A stretch of DNA of 51,539 bases from Gracilibacter sp. (GCA_024637055.1 JAGXFZ010000057.1:1-51539); one strand, 5' to 3'; counted from the first letter of the stretch, positions 9,341 to 18,213 are shown. Notes: generated by a model from the sequence alone, not told the origin. Program-made: numbers and translations.

Positions 9341-10934
9341 TTTTTTCTCCCTTTTTATACACGGAATGCTTCCGCCAGTCCTCTAATGGCTCGGGGTAGT
9401 CGCTTCGGTAATGCCCACCTCTGCTCTCTTGGCGTTCGAAAGCTGATTTGACAATAATGGAACCAAGTGTAAGCATATTTCCCAGTTCAAGTTCAGGAAT
9501 TTTCACTCGCGGTACATAAACCTCTTTTAATCTCTCTATTCTAGCATATGCATCTGACAGGCCTTCTGTATTACGTATTATTCCTACTCTATCCCACATA
9601 ATTTCTCGTAGTTCTGCTCTTATTCTTTCAACATCAGTCTTATATCTTTTGTTACTTTTTACATGGTTTGTAAAGGACTTAGCATCTCCCCATCTGGGAA
9701 GTGGTCTTGTTTCTTGCTTTATTTTCTCGGTAATCATTTCGGCAAATACCAGTCCATCTAATAGAGAGTTACTAGCAAGTCGATTAGCCCCATGCACTCC
9801 ATTGCAGGCACATTCTCCACAAGCGTAAAGATTAACAAGGCTAGTTTGCCCGGAATTATCGACTTTAACTCCGCCCATAATATAATGGGCCGCTGGCCCA
9901 ACTGGAACAGGAGTGGTCGAAATATCTATACCATACTGCAAGCAGGTTTTATATATTTTGGGGAATCTCTCCTGAACTTTTTGAGAGTTAATATAGCTGA
10001 AATCTAGATATACTGTGCCAGTTTTCATCTGTTCCCAAATCGCTCTGGCCACAACATCTCTTGCTGCCAGCTCTTGACCGGGAATACTTTCCATAAACCT
10101 TTTCCCCTGTGAATTTAGTAATTTGGCTCCTTCCCCTCGTGCAGCCTCGGAGATAAGAAAACTGGGAACACCAGGTATTAGTAAAGCAGTCGGGTGGAAC
10201 TGAATGAATTCCATATCCATAAGTTCTGCTCCTGCCCGATAGGCAGCAACTATTCCATCTCCTGTTGTTACCGCAGGGTTAGTAGTATGTTTATATAGCT
10301 GTCCCAAACCACCTGTGGCGATAATTACAGTTTTAGATAACCAAGCCTCCATCTTGCAATTATTATCAAGAACTAAGGCACCGATTACTTCATTATCATT
10401 ATTCTTTATGAAATCTATAACAAAGTAATTTTCTTTTACTTGGACAGAACTATTCCGCACTTTCTCCACAAGGGCCCGCTCAATTTCCCCACCTGTAGCA
10501 TCTCCTTTAGCGCGCAAAACCCTTTTCCTACTATGAGCACCTTCAGTGGTAAAGTCTAGCATATCATCATGTCTATCGAATTGCGTGCCTAGTTCAATTA
10601 ATTTTCTAACACAATTGGGCCCTTTTTCAGCCAGTATTTTGACAGCATCAATATTACATAAACCGCCCCCTGCCTTGATAGTATCCCCGTAGTGAGACTC
10701 AGGTGAATCTTCAAGGTTAAGTGCTACGGCTATACCCCCTTGGGCATGTTCCGTATTGCTTTCCATAATATTTTTCTTTGTCAGGATAGTTACTTCATAT
10801 TTTTCGCTAAGATTGATTGCCGTAAACAATCCTGCTATACCACTACCAAGAATAAGAACCTCTGTATATTTTACATCGATACTATTCTTATCCCAAGGAA
10901 TTAGATATTCATTATCTTGCATTTCTACACTCAT
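9318..10934 (-). CDS. nadB: L-aspartate oxidase
   Basis: FAD enzyme that oxidises aspartate to iminoaspartate, the first step of NAD synthesis. The 538-residue protein has the FAD-binding dinucleotide motif GSGIAGLFTAINL (about residues 30-42), the active-site EHAQGGIAVAL, GEGAKLLNSQGKRFM and the C-terminal helical domain of the succinate dehydrogenase flavoprotein superfamily. In an obligate anaerobe it may use fumarate rather than oxygen (inference). The start at 10934 is uncertain because its ribosome binding site is weak; an in-frame ATG lies four codons further in. Confidence 0.95.
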   Translation of the reverse strand: MSVEMQDNEYLIPWDKNSIDVKYTEVLILGSGIAGLFTAINLSEKYEVTILTKKNIMESNTEHAQGGIAVALNLEDSPESHYGDTIKAGGGLCNIDAVKILAEKGPNCVRKLIELGTQFDRHDDMLDFTTEGAHSRKRVLRAKGDATGGEIERALVEKVRNSSVQVKENYFVIDFIKNNDNEVIGALVLDNNCKMEAWLSKTVIIATGGLGQLYKHTTNPAVTTGDGIVAAYRAGAELMDMEFIQFHPTALLIPGVPSFLISEAARGEGAKLLNSQGKRFMESIPGQELAARDVVARAIWEQMKTGTVYLDFSYINSQKVQERFPKIYKTCLQYGIDISTTPVPVGPAAHYIMGGVKVDNSGQTSLVNLYACGECACNGVHGANRLASNSLLDGLVFAEMITEKIKQETRPLPRWGDAKSFTNHVKSNKRYKTDVERIRAELREIMWDRVGIIRNTEGLSDAYARIERLKEVYVPRVKIPELELGNMLTLGSIIVKSAFERQESRGGHYRSDYPEPLEDWRKHSVYKKGEKNVSYVAI

Positions 10935-10955
10935 TCCACAAATATATATTTAAAT

Positions 10956-11882
10956 TTATTTAGAAACCATCAGCATTCTTTCTAGCGCACCTATAGCCTT
11001 TTGTCTAATATCTTCAGGTACTTTGATTTGGGGTGAAAGGTCTCGCAGGGCATTTCTAACCTTCAACAGACTAGTCTTCTTCATATTCGGGCACTGCATA
11101 TCATCTGATGCCATATAAAAATTCTTATCTGGGCAACGCTTTTGTAGTTCATGTAAAATACCACATTCTGTCCCAATAAAAAATTCTTTATTAGGGGAAC
11201 TTTCTGCATACTTTATTATTCCTGCTGTAGACCCTACATAGTCAGCTTCCTGCCAAACTTCTTCACGACACTCCGGATGTACTAAAACTTCCGCTAGCGG
11301 ATTCTCAGCACGTCTCTTCAAAACATCTTCTTTTTTTAAACGGTGATGAGTAGGACAGAAACCTGGCCAATAACTTATCTTCCTATTTGTCTTAGCGGCG
11401 ACATATCTACCTAGGTTCTCGTCGGGAACGAATAAAATTTCTTGATCTGATAAGGACTCGACAACTTTCTGCGCATTCGATGATGTGCAACAGATATCAC
11501 TTTCGGCTTTAACTTCAGCAGAAGAATTCACATAACAAACTACTTTAACACCAGGGAATTTTGCTTTTTCCTCCCTCAAGCTTTCCGCATCTACCATATC
11601 AGCCATAGGGCACCCTGCATCAACTTCGGGTAGAAGCACTATCTTATCTGGAGAAAGGATAGCTGCACTTTCAGCCATGAAATGCACCCCACAGAATACT
11701 ATGACATCTGCATCCGTAGCAGCAGCCTTTTGAGCTAATTGCAGGGAATCCCCAACGAAATCAGCAATATCTTGTATTTCGCCCGGCTGATAGTAGTGAG
11801 CAAGGATTATAGCATTTTTTTCTTTACGCAGGTCTTTTATCTCAGCAATTAGCTGATGTTGATGATCATTATCCATCTTCAT
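10956..11882 (-). CDS. nadA: Quinolinate synthase A, [4Fe-4S]
   Basis: Condenses iminoaspartate with dihydroxyacetone phosphate to form quinolinate. The 308-residue protein belongs to the short NadA type and shows LAHYYQPGEIQDIADFVGDS at the N-terminus. The three cysteines expected to bind the iron-sulphur cluster are in FCGVHFMAE, HPEC and MQCPNMKKTSL. AAAGGA lies five bases before ATG 11882. It is the first gene of nadA-nadB-nadC and has its own promoter, whose -35 overlaps the panD stop codon. Confidence 0.96.
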   Translation of the reverse strand: MKMDNDHQHQLIAEIKDLRKEKNAIILAHYYQPGEIQDIADFVGDSLQLAQKAAATDADVIVFCGVHFMAESAAILSPDKIVLLPEVDAGCPMADMVDAESLREEKAKFPGVKVVCYVNSSAEVKAESDICCTSSNAQKVVESLSDQEILFVPDENLGRYVAAKTNRKISYWPGFCPTHHRLKKEDVLKRRAENPLAEVLVHPECREEVWQEADYVGSTAGIIKYAESSPNKEFFIGTECGILHELQKRCPDKNFYMASDDMQCPNMKKTSLLKVRNALRDLSPQIKVPEDIRQKAIGALERMLMVSK

Positions 11883-11918
11883 TTTTCCTTTCCCTAAAAA
11901 ACGACACCTTTGTTCTAA

Positions 11919-11947
11919 ATTCTATGCTTAGCGGTAAAATGTGTCAA
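11919..11947 (-). promoter_or_regulatory. Sigma-A promoter for nadABC
   Basis: On the minus strand, TTGACA (11942-11947) and TAGAAT (11919-11924) are 17 bases apart. The TGA inside TTGACA is also the stop codon of panD. The site gives the nad operon a start independent of the pantothenate genes. Confidence 0.75.
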
Positions 11948-12327
11948 GCCCGTACTCCATGAGTTTCTTGAGATAGTATAGAGTCTATAGCGTTATTGTG
12001 ATCTACTAAAACTATTTTCGGGGAATAATTCTTTAGTTCAATATCTTCAAGCATAGTATAAGTTATGATTATAACCTCATCCCCTACCTGAACAAGGCGG
12101 GCCGCTGCTCCATTGAGACAAACCGTCCCTGAATTTCTTTCCCCAGATATAACATACGTCTCCAATCTGGCTCCATTAGAATTATTGACAACTTGAACTT
12201 TCTCATTAGGTAATATATCAGCTTGTTCCATCAAATAACTATCGATGGTTATACTTCCTATATAATTGAGATCCGCACCTGTAACCTTTGCCTTATGAAT
12301 TTTTGATTTCATCATATGTCTAATCAT
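11944..12327 (-). CDS. panD: Aspartate 1-decarboxylase proenzyme
   Basis: Makes beta-alanine from aspartate for pantothenate synthesis. The proenzyme self-cleaves at a Gly-Ser bond to create a pyruvoyl group. Here the bond is Gly24-Ser25 within [12 protein letters not shown], the same numbering as in E. coli. Length is 127 residues, normal for the family, and the C-terminal part contains [17 protein letters not shown]. It starts five bases after panC ends, so the two are cotranscribed. Confidence 0.97.
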   Translation of the reverse strand: MIRHMMKSKIHKAKVTGADLNYIGSITIDSYLMEQADILPNEKVQVVNNSNGARLETYVISGERNSGTVCLNGAAARLVQVGDEVIIITYTMLEDIELKNYSPKIVLVDHNNAIDSILSQETHGVRA

Positions 12328-12332
12328 TACTC

Positions 12333-13196
12333 TTATACCTCCAGTATTATATTATCTATTAAACGGGTTGAACCAAATTGAACTGCTAAAGATATTACTA
12401 CAGCACCTTCAATCTTTTCAATCTGTTCCAGATTATGAGCATTACGGACTTCTACATACTCAATTTTCCCTTTAGACTCCTTACTTATTCTATCTATGAT
12501 TTTTGTTTTAATCACATCAGCGTTGGTTTCGTTTTCAGCAATCAACACTGCTCCCTCTTGCAGTGAACTATAAAGAATAGGAGCTTGTTGTCTTTCCTCT
12601 GAGCTTAGGTAGGAATTACGAGAACTCATCGCTAATCCATCATGCTCACGAACTGTGGGGAAAGCTATCAACTGTACTGGTATATTTAAGTCTTTGACTA
12701 CTTGACTAATGACTACGAATTGCTGATAATCTTTCTGCCCGAAATAAGCTAAATCCGGCAAAACTATATTGAATAATTTGCTTACAACTGTTGCCACTCC
12801 TTTAAAATGACCAGGTCGTTTACTCCCGCATAATATCTCACTTATTTGGGTAACATTTATTGTCGTAAGACTCTGTCCGTTAGGATACATCTCCTTAGCT
12901 GATGGGACGAAGAGCATGTCCACCCCTGCTTCTTGTGCAAGGGTGGAATCCCGCACTAAATTACGAGGGTAGCGATCAAAGTCTTCATTCTTCCCGAATT
13001 GTAAAGGGTTAACGAAAATACTCATTATAATATATACTTTTTCCCGATCTTCGTCATCTTTTCTGGCATCTTCAACCATAGCAAGGTGCCCATAATGCAA
13101 AAAACCCATTGTAGGAATAAGTACGATTGCCTTCCCTTGTTCTCTTGCAATTAAAATATTTTCTCTTAAATTACTTATATACCCAGTTATTTTCAT
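12333..13196 (-). CDS. panC: Pantothenate synthetase
   Basis: ATP-dependent condensation of pantoate with beta-alanine. The 287-residue nucleotidyltransferase fold has the HIGH-like motif [14 protein letters not shown] (residues 28-41), [20 protein letters not shown] and YFGQKDYQQ for pantoate and ATP binding, and the KMSK-like loop MSSRNSYLS. The start overlaps the DUF2520 gene by four bases. No panB or classical panE is in the window; beta-alanine comes from panD next door. Confidence 0.97.
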   Translation of the reverse strand: MKITGYISNLRENILIAREQGKAIVLIPTMGFLHYGHLAMVEDARKDDEDREKVYIIMSIFVNPLQFGKNEDFDRYPRNLVRDSTLAQEAGVDMLFVPSAKEMYPNGQSLTTINVTQISEILCGSKRPGHFKGVATVVSKLFNIVLPDLAYFGQKDYQQFVVISQVVKDLNIPVQLIAFPTVREHDGLAMSSRNSYLSSEERQQAPILYSSLQEGAVLIAENETNADVIKTKIIDRISKESKGKIEYVEVRNAHNLEQIEKIEGAVVISLAVQFGSTRLIDNIILEV

Positions 13197-14089
13197 CCTT
13201 CATCACCCCCTTCACAGTTCGCCAAACTTAATAATATATCCAGTTCTTTTAATGCTTCCCGATTATAGCTTCCACCAACTAGAACATTCCGTTCTTCACC
13301 CAGTTCCATTGCTAGCCTACCAAGACCTTTATAGACATCTTTAAGGTCAGATGGTATTTCTTGCAAATGTTTACCAACAACTTCTGCATCCCCTCTTGCT
13401 ATGGGACCAGTTAGAGCATTAGGCAATCCTAATTTTTCGATATTATGATACGAACCCGCCATTAAAGGTAACAGCGATTCCAGAGCACTTTGCTTATTTA
13501 TTCCTGCCTGTTCAAAAAGTTTGACAGCTAAAAATGCTAGGGAAACCAAATAATTCGAAGCTACTACTGCCCCTGCGTGATAAAGCGTCTTCTGCGTCGG
13601 ATCTATCTTATGAGGTATGCCTCCCAAAAGCTTAACTACTGCTTCTCCGATTTCTTCGCTTTCTTGACTATCCCCTTCAATCCCAAAATTGGTTCCTTGC
13701 ATTAATAATAAGGCACTGTCAATATTGGCAAAAGCCTGAAGAGGATGAATAGAGAGGTATCCAACAGGTAGGTCCAGATTTTGGCACATTATTTCCGATC
13801 GTAAAGATCCTGAACAGTGAACCCAGGTCTGTCTAGGTTTATTCTCTTTTTCTTTAGTCAGTTGAATAGCCACTTCCTCTATAGAGCTGTCCTGAGTGGT
13901 AATGAACAAGACATCAGCTATCTTAGCCAATTCATCCAGCCTCAGACGTGGAGTCTGAAGATATGAGCAGAAACGTTCATAAGATTTATTACTGCGGGTA
14001 TTTACCCCTATACACTGCCAACCTGCATTATCTAATAAAGTAGCAATTGTTGTCCCGACTACACCTGCACCAATTATTCCAAATTTCAT
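13193..14089 (-). CDS. Rossmann-fold and DUF2520 domain protein, candidate ketopantoate reductase
   Basis: NAD(P)-dependent dehydrogenase-like protein of unproven function. The N-terminus has the dinucleotide-binding motif GIIGAGVVG (residues 4-12), followed by a Rossmann domain to about residue 130. The C-terminal half is helical and contains SIHPLQAFA and HAGAVVASNYLVSLA, typical of DUF2520. The fold plan is that of 6-phosphogluconate dehydrogenase-like reductases, which include PanE and ProC. The start is placed at ATG 14089; an upstream GTG at 14104 lies inside the apparent ribosome binding site GGCGAGGTG. It overlaps panC by four bases. A role in pantoate formation is inferred from this coupling only. 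Confidence 0.85.
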   Translation of the reverse strand: MKFGIIGAGVVGTTIATLLDNAGWQCIGVNTRSNKSYERFCSYLQTPRLRLDELAKIADVLFITTQDSSIEEVAIQLTKEKENKPRQTWVHCSGSLRSEIMCQNLDLPVGYLSIHPLQAFANIDSALLLMQGTNFGIEGDSQESEEIGEAVVKLLGGIPHKIDPTQKTLYHAGAVVASNYLVSLAFLAVKLFEQAGINKQSALESLLPLMAGSYHNIEKLGLPNALTGPIARGDAEVVGKHLQEIPSDLKDVYKGLGRLAMELGEERNVLVGGSYNREALKELDILLSLANCEGGDEG

Positions 14090-14099
14090 ATACAAATAA

Positions 14100-14126
14100 A
14101 ACACCTCGCCATTAGGTGAAGGTGTT
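14100..14126 (-). terminator. Hairpin before the DUF2520 gene, terminator or ribosome-binding-site mask
   Basis: On the minus strand, AACACCT (14126-14120) pairs perfectly with AGGTGTT (14106-14100), with a partly paired inner stem and a TAAT loop, followed by TTTATTTG. It looks like an intrinsic terminator. Its 3' arm also includes the GGCGAGGTG that would serve as the ribosome binding site of the next gene. Confidence 0.55.
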
Positions 14127-14287
14127 TAAATTTCTGCCTCCACCGTCTCAGTACTGTAATCCAAGCGGTTTATGCCCATATTTTCCTCAATTAAATAAAC
14201 TCGTTTATGTAAACAATCTCGCCTTTTGATTACGGTACAATTCCCTTTAGGGATACTGTCCATCACATCCTGTCTATTATAAGACAT
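14126..14287 (-). CDS. Small hypothetical protein, 53 aa
   Basis: A short open frame fills the space between folK and the DUF2520 gene. It starts at ATG 14287, seven bases after the folK stop, and ends with TAA at the edge of the hairpin, so it neatly occupies the gap. The product is charged, with two cysteines (residues 17 and 25), a basic cluster IKRRDCLHKR and an acidic tail ending VEAEI. There is no clear Shine-Dalgarno sequence; translation could be coupled to folK. I do not recognise the family. In B. subtilis the small HTH gene yazB follows folK, but no HTH is evident here. It may be a real small gene or chance. Confidence 0.45.
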   Translation of the reverse strand: MSYNRQDVMDSIPKGNCTVIKRRDCLHKRVYLIEENMGINRLDYSTETVEAEI

Positions 14288-14293
14288 ATAACT

Positions 14294-14767
14294 TTATTTA
14301 AAAAGGGTTTTTTTTACCTTTCCCTCTCCTTTAGTAGCTATTACTGATCTACCTGAGGGTAGAATAAGTTCGGGAGCTATTTCTCTGAGCGGAGCAAGCA
14401 CGAATTCTCTCTTCTCCATAAAAGGGTGCGGTATTGTTAAATTTTCGGTTTGAATAGTCAAGTTATCATATAATAGGATATCTATGTCTATCTCCCTAGG
14501 TCCCCAATGAACAAGTCTTTGTCTGCCAATTCTGTTTTCTATTTGCTGACAAGCATGAAGCAGTGATTCTGGATCGAGGACAGTGTCAATTAAAATAACT
14601 ATATTGAGAAATAATTGTTGTTCTATCATCCCCCACGGTTCTGTTTCATAGATACTTGATATGCTTATAATGTCAATTTCGGGTACACTATCAAGATATC
14701 TTAGGGTTTTCTCTAAGTTATCATTTCGGTCACCTTTATTGGTACCCATACTCAAATACGCTCTCAT
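14294..14767 (-). CDS. folK: 2-amino-4-hydroxy-6-hydroxymethyldihydropteridine pyrophosphokinase
   Basis: Transfers pyrophosphate from ATP to the pterin intermediate of folate synthesis. The 157-residue protein has N-terminal LSMGTNKGDR, the substrate segment ETEPWG, QQLFLN, and the hallmark GPREIDIDILLYD followed by IPHPFMEKREFVLAPL. It overlaps folB by four bases, completing a tight folP-folB-folK unit. No terminator was seen directly after it; the next hairpin lies beyond the small ORF. Confidence 0.97.
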   Translation of the reverse strand: MRAYLSMGTNKGDRNDNLEKTLRYLDSVPEIDIISISSIYETEPWGMIEQQLFLNIVILIDTVLDPESLLHACQQIENRIGRQRLVHWGPREIDIDILLYDNLTIQTENLTIPHPFMEKREFVLAPLREIAPELILPSGRSVIATKGEGKVKKTLFK

Positions 14768-15135
14768 ATTTGCTTCTCTCTGGTTATCTCTACAGAGACA
14801 TCTTTAAACACTCCAGGTATCGGAGCATTAGGTTTATGAACTACAACTCTTAACCCTATACAGTCAAATTGATTGAGCACTCTAGTTAGAATGGTATCTG
14901 CAAGTGTTTCGATTAAAGCAAATTGTTCTCTTTCAACACATTTTTGGACGACTGAATATACTTCAATATAATTAATAGTCCCAGATAATTGATCCGTCTT
15001 CATCGAAATATTATCATCTAAATATATATCTACATCAACTAAGAACCTTTGCCCAATTCTTTTCTCTTCTTCTAAAACACCATGATAGCCATAAAACTCC
15101 ATCCCTTTAATATGAATGATTTTATTTTCCTTCAT
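14764..15135 (-). CDS. folB: Dihydroneopterin aldolase
   Basis: Cleaves dihydroneopterin to the hydroxymethyl pterin and glycolaldehyde in folate synthesis. The 123-residue tunnelling-fold protein shows GMEFYGYHGVLEEEKRIGQR near the N-terminus, TINYIEVYSVVQKCVE, FALIETLADTI with the conserved glutamate, and VHKPNAPIPGVFKDVSVEI, including the catalytic lysine. The start overlaps the end of folP by 14 bases and the end overlaps folK by four, so the trio is translationally coupled. Confidence 0.96.
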   Translation of the reverse strand: MKENKIIHIKGMEFYGYHGVLEEEKRIGQRFLVDVDIYLDDNISMKTDQLSGTINYIEVYSVVQKCVEREQFALIETLADTILTRVLNQFDCIGLRVVVHKPNAPIPGVFKDVSVEITREKQI

Positions 15136-16333
15136 ATTCCACTCCTCTTTTGCGTCTCATAATTTGATCAACCATCAAAGCAGCCTTTTTGTTCTCCAGA
15201 ACATCATGTACTCTCAGAATATCAACACCCGCAGTAATACCTAATGCTCCAAGCGCTATTGTTGGTTCAAGTCTTTCTTCAACAGGAAGGTTGAGTGTTC
15301 TGCCTATAACAGATTTGCGTGATATACCTAAAAGGATTGGAAAACCCAGTACTTTAAGTTCTTCCAGTCTGCTTAAGACCTCCATGTTCTGATCTGGATT
15401 TTTTCCGAATCCTATTCCAGGATCAACAATAATTTTTTCTTGGCTAATTCCGTTACCCAAAGCTATATCGATACTGTGAGCCAAGTATTCTAAAATCTCT
15501 CCCATCAAGTTGTCATAATCTGTGTTGTCTTTATTGTGCATAAGTACAACTGGAGCATCGTATTTAGCAATAACTTTAGCCATCTTAGAATCTTTCTGGA
15601 GTGCCCATATATCATTAATCATATGAACTCCAGCTTTTAAAGCCTTCTCTGCAACTTCCGCTTTTTGAGTATCTACCGAGATGGGAACAGGACAACTGTT
15701 TATTAATTCAAGGATTATTGGCTTTAGTCTCTCCCATTCATCCTCAGCACTAATACTAATGTATCCGGGACGAGTTGATTCCCCGCCTATATCTATTAAA
15801 TCTGCCCCTTGAGCTACCATACTCTCGGCCTGCGCTAACGCATAACTAGGATTTAGAAACATCCCTCCATCAGAAAAAGAATCGGGAGTTACATTCAGTA
15901 TTCCCATAATTAGAGTTTTACTGCCTAATTCTAAAATTTTCCCTCTACAATCAATATTCCTTAAGGCATTGCTGTTCATTTTCAACAGTAGATTTAGGAG
16001 AGCTTCACCCGTTACCTTCAGCCCGAAGGGTTGTGCTCTTAACTTCGAAGCTAACCTCTTTAATTGTTTCTCGTTGCCCATCAGGAGCACATCAGTATGA
16101 GGTATACTATTGACCACAACTTCACGATGAACTGCAGCATCACCTCCTATAGATAACATCTCTTCTTTCAAAATATGAGCGGCAGGCAATCGTACCTTAT
16201 CTAGCTTGATAACACGCGTTACAGCCTTTCCCTTCATATATTGAATTCCTCCAGAGTCTACCCCTATCTGCATCAGCGCTTTCTCTGCCTGCTTAAGATT
16301 CTCTATTTTTAACCAGCGCATATTATTTGCCAT
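15122..16333 (-). CDS. folP: Dihydropteroate synthase with N-terminal extension
   Basis: Joins the pterin pyrophosphate to p-aminobenzoate, the step blocked by sulfonamides. The catalytic TIM barrel occupies about residues 135-395, with GILNVTPDSFSDGG (144-157), DIGGESTRPG, DTQKAEVAEKAL and LGISRKSVIG. The protein is 403 residues against about 270-280 for the usual enzyme; the first roughly 130 residues are an extra region rich in lysine and leucine with no motif I recognise. Long forms of this kind occur in other Clostridia. AAGGAGG precedes ATG 16333, and a sigma-A promoter lies just upstream. Confidence 0.95.
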   Translation of the reverse strand: MANNMRWLKIENLKQAEKALMQIGVDSGGIQYMKGKAVTRVIKLDKVRLPAAHILKEEMLSIGGDAAVHREVVVNSIPHTDVLLMGNEKQLKRLASKLRAQPFGLKVTGEALLNLLLKMNSNALRNIDCRGKILELGSKTLIMGILNVTPDSFSDGGMFLNPSYALAQAESMVAQGADLIDIGGESTRPGYISISAEDEWERLKPIILELINSCPVPISVDTQKAEVAEKALKAGVHMINDIWALQKDSKMAKVIAKYDAPVVLMHNKDNTDYDNLMGEILEYLAHSIDIALGNGISQEKIIVDPGIGFGKNPDQNMEVLSRLEELKVLGFPILLGISRKSVIGRTLNLPVEERLEPTIALGALGITAGVDILRVHDVLENKKAALMVDQIMRRKRGVEYEGK

Positions 16334-16366
16334 ATGAAACCTCCTTGCCCTTTAGCTTGTCTCAAT

Positions 16367-16396
16367 AGTATAAATATAATTAGCGTTGTTTGGCAA
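16367..16396 (-). promoter_or_regulatory. Sigma-A promoter for folP-folB-folK
   Basis: On the minus strand, TTGCCA (16391-16396) and TATACT (16367-16372) are 18 bases apart, 34 bases before the folP start. It sits immediately after the fhs terminator, so the folate synthesis genes begin a new transcript. Confidence 0.7.
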
Positions 16397-16431
16397 GAAA
16401 AAATAAGGAGAAAGCCTATTCAGCCTTCTCC
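16397..16431 (-). terminator. Terminator of fhs
   Basis: On the minus strand, GGAGAAGGC and GCTTTCTCC (outer pairs 16407-16431) form a stem followed by TTATTTTTTCTT (16395-16406), a good U-tract. It separates fhs from the folP operon. Confidence 0.85.
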
Positions 16432-16493
16432 AAACTATCGAGATATTGATGTAGTTTAGCAACTTCGTCTTAGCGGCTAATTGCTACATACCC

Positions 16494-18164
16494 TTAAAAC
16501 AAACCAGTTATCTTCCCTTCAGAGTCAATATCCATGTTCATGGCAGCAGGCCGTTTAGGCAAACCAGGCATGGTCATAATCGCTCCGGTAATAGGAACCA
16601 GGAATCCGGCTCCAGCTGATAAGCGAAGCTCTCTGACCGTGATTGTAAACCCAGTGGGCCGTCCAAGCTTTGTAGGATCATCAGATAAGGAGTACTGTGT
16701 CTTGGCCATGCATATAGGTAGCTTTGCGTATCCCATCTCCTCATATTTCTTCATAGATACTTCAGCTTCTTTAGTAAAGGCAACATCTTCTGCTCCATAA
16801 ATATTTTTGCAAATTTTTTCAATCTTAATACGAATAGGTTCATCTTCACCATATAGCACTTTAAAATTGGATTTTTTCTCATCTAGTGTCTTGAGTACTG
16901 TTTCGACTAACTCTGAACCGCCATCTCCACCTTTGGTGAAAACTTCTGAAAGGGCAACCTCTACCCCAAGTTTACCACAACGTTCCCGCACAAACTCTAG
17001 TTCTGCTTGGGTATCCGTAGGGAAACGGTTAAGTGCTACTACAACTGGCACTCCAAATTTGGCAATATTCTCGATATGTTTCTCTAAATTTACAATACCG
17101 CTAGCAAGAGCTTCCAAGTTCTCGTTACCCAGGTTCTCTTTAGATATACCACCATTAAGTTTTAAAGCTCTAACGGTAGCTACTAATACAGTTAAGTCAG
17201 GTTTTAGGCCAGCAAAACGACATTTAAGGTTAAAGAATTTTTCTGCTCCTAAATCTGCTCCAAACCCTGCTTCAGTAATGAGGTAGTCAGTAAGTTTTAA
17301 TCCTAGCTTAGTCGCCACTACGCTATTACAACCATGAGCTATATTAGCAAAAGGTCCACCATGGATAAATACAGGAGTATTCTCCAAAGTTTGGACAAGA
17401 TTCGGTTTTATGGCATCCTTCATAAGAAGAGCCATCGCTCCTTCAGCTTCTAAGTCTTTTGCTGTTATGGGCAGTCCATCATAAGTATAAGCTACTACAA
17501 TCTTACTGAATCTTTCTTTAAGATCCATTAGATCTTCCGCTAAGCAAAGTATGGCCATTATTTCAGAAGCAACCGTAATGTCAAAGCCATTTTGTCGGGG
17601 GATGCCATCCATTTTTCCACCTAAACCAATTACGATATTACGAAGAGCACGGTCATTCATATCCATGACTCTCTTGAATACTATTTGTCGTGGATCAATA
17701 TTAAGAACATTTCCCTGTTGGATGGAGTTATCTAACATAGCTGCTAATAAATTATGAGCAGAAGTAATAGCATGAAAATCGCCGGTGAAGTGGAGGTTAA
17801 TATCTTCCATCGGAACCGCTTGTGCATATCCTCCTCCGGCCGCTCCACCTTTTATACCAAAACATGGCCCCAGAGAAGGTTCTCTTAAGGCTATCATCGC
17901 TTTTTTACCTGCTTTGACCATAGCCTGGCCTAGGCCTACTGTTGTTGTGGTTTTACCTTCTCCCGCAGGTGTTGGATTAATTGCCGTCACTAGAATTAGC
18001 TTACCGTCAGCGTTATCTTTTACCCTTTTCCAAACATCAAGACTAATTTTAGCTTTATACTTCCCATGGTAATCTAAGTCATTATCACTAAGTCCGATTT
18101 GGGAAGCAATTTCGCCTATATGTTTCATTTGGGCTTCTTGAGCAATCTGGATATCTGTTTTCAC
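16494..18164 (-). CDS. fhs: Formate-tetrahydrofolate ligase
   Basis: Activates formate with ATP to 10-formyl-tetrahydrofolate, feeding purine synthesis and, in acetogens, the methyl branch of the Wood-Ljungdahl pathway. The 556-residue length is normal. The P-loop [16 protein letters not shown] is at residues 64-79; other family segments are [33 protein letters not shown] and [12 protein letters not shown]. Translation starts at GTG 18164 with AAGGAG ten bases upstream. It lies beside the folate synthesis genes but has its own terminator. Presence alone does not prove acetogenesis. Confidence 0.97.
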   Translation of the reverse strand: MKTDIQIAQEAQMKHIGEIASQIGLSDNDLDYHGKYKAKISLDVWKRVKDNADGKLILVTAINPTPAGEGKTTTTVGLGQAMVKAGKKAMIALREPSLGPCFGIKGGAAGGGYAQAVPMEDINLHFTGDFHAITSAHNLLAAMLDNSIQQGNVLNIDPRQIVFKRVMDMNDRALRNIVIGLGGKMDGIPRQNGFDITVASEIMAILCLAEDLMDLKERFSKIVVAYTYDGLPITAKDLEAEGAMALLMKDAIKPNLVQTLENTPVFIHGGPFANIAHGCNSVVATKLGLKLTDYLITEAGFGADLGAEKFFNLKCRFAGLKPDLTVLVATVRALKLNGGISKENLGNENLEALASGIVNLEKHIENIAKFGVPVVVALNRFPTDTQAELEFVRERCGKLGVEVALSEVFTKGGDGGSELVETVLKTLDEKKSNFKVLYGEDEPIRIKIEKICKNIYGAEDVAFTKEAEVSMKKYEEMGYAKLPICMAKTQYSLSDDPTKLGRPTGFTITVRELRLSAGAGFLVPITGAIMTMPGLPKRPAAMNMDIDSEGKITGLF

Positions 18165-18198
18165 CGTTAGTCAACTCCTTATTTTTATTTTATGTAGT

Positions 18199-18213
18199 GG
18201 AGCAACTTGCTCC
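18199..18213. promoter_or_regulatory. Perfect 7-bp-arm palindrome upstream of fhs
   Basis: GGAGCAA-C-TTGCTCC is a perfect inverted repeat with one central base, 35 bases upstream of the fhs start. It could be an operator or a tiny RNA hairpin. A TATAAT-like -10 lies about 25 bases further upstream of it. No regulator is suggested by the sequence. Confidence 0.4.

Noticed and set aside
16334-16493. Possible tetrahydrofolate riboswitch before folP or fhs
   Set aside because: The folP leader is only about 25 bases after its promoter, and neither leader shows the conserved paired elements.
16807-17286. Plus-strand open frame of 159 codons inside fhs
   Set aside because: Antisense shadow of a strongly conserved enzyme; composition reflects the opposite strand.
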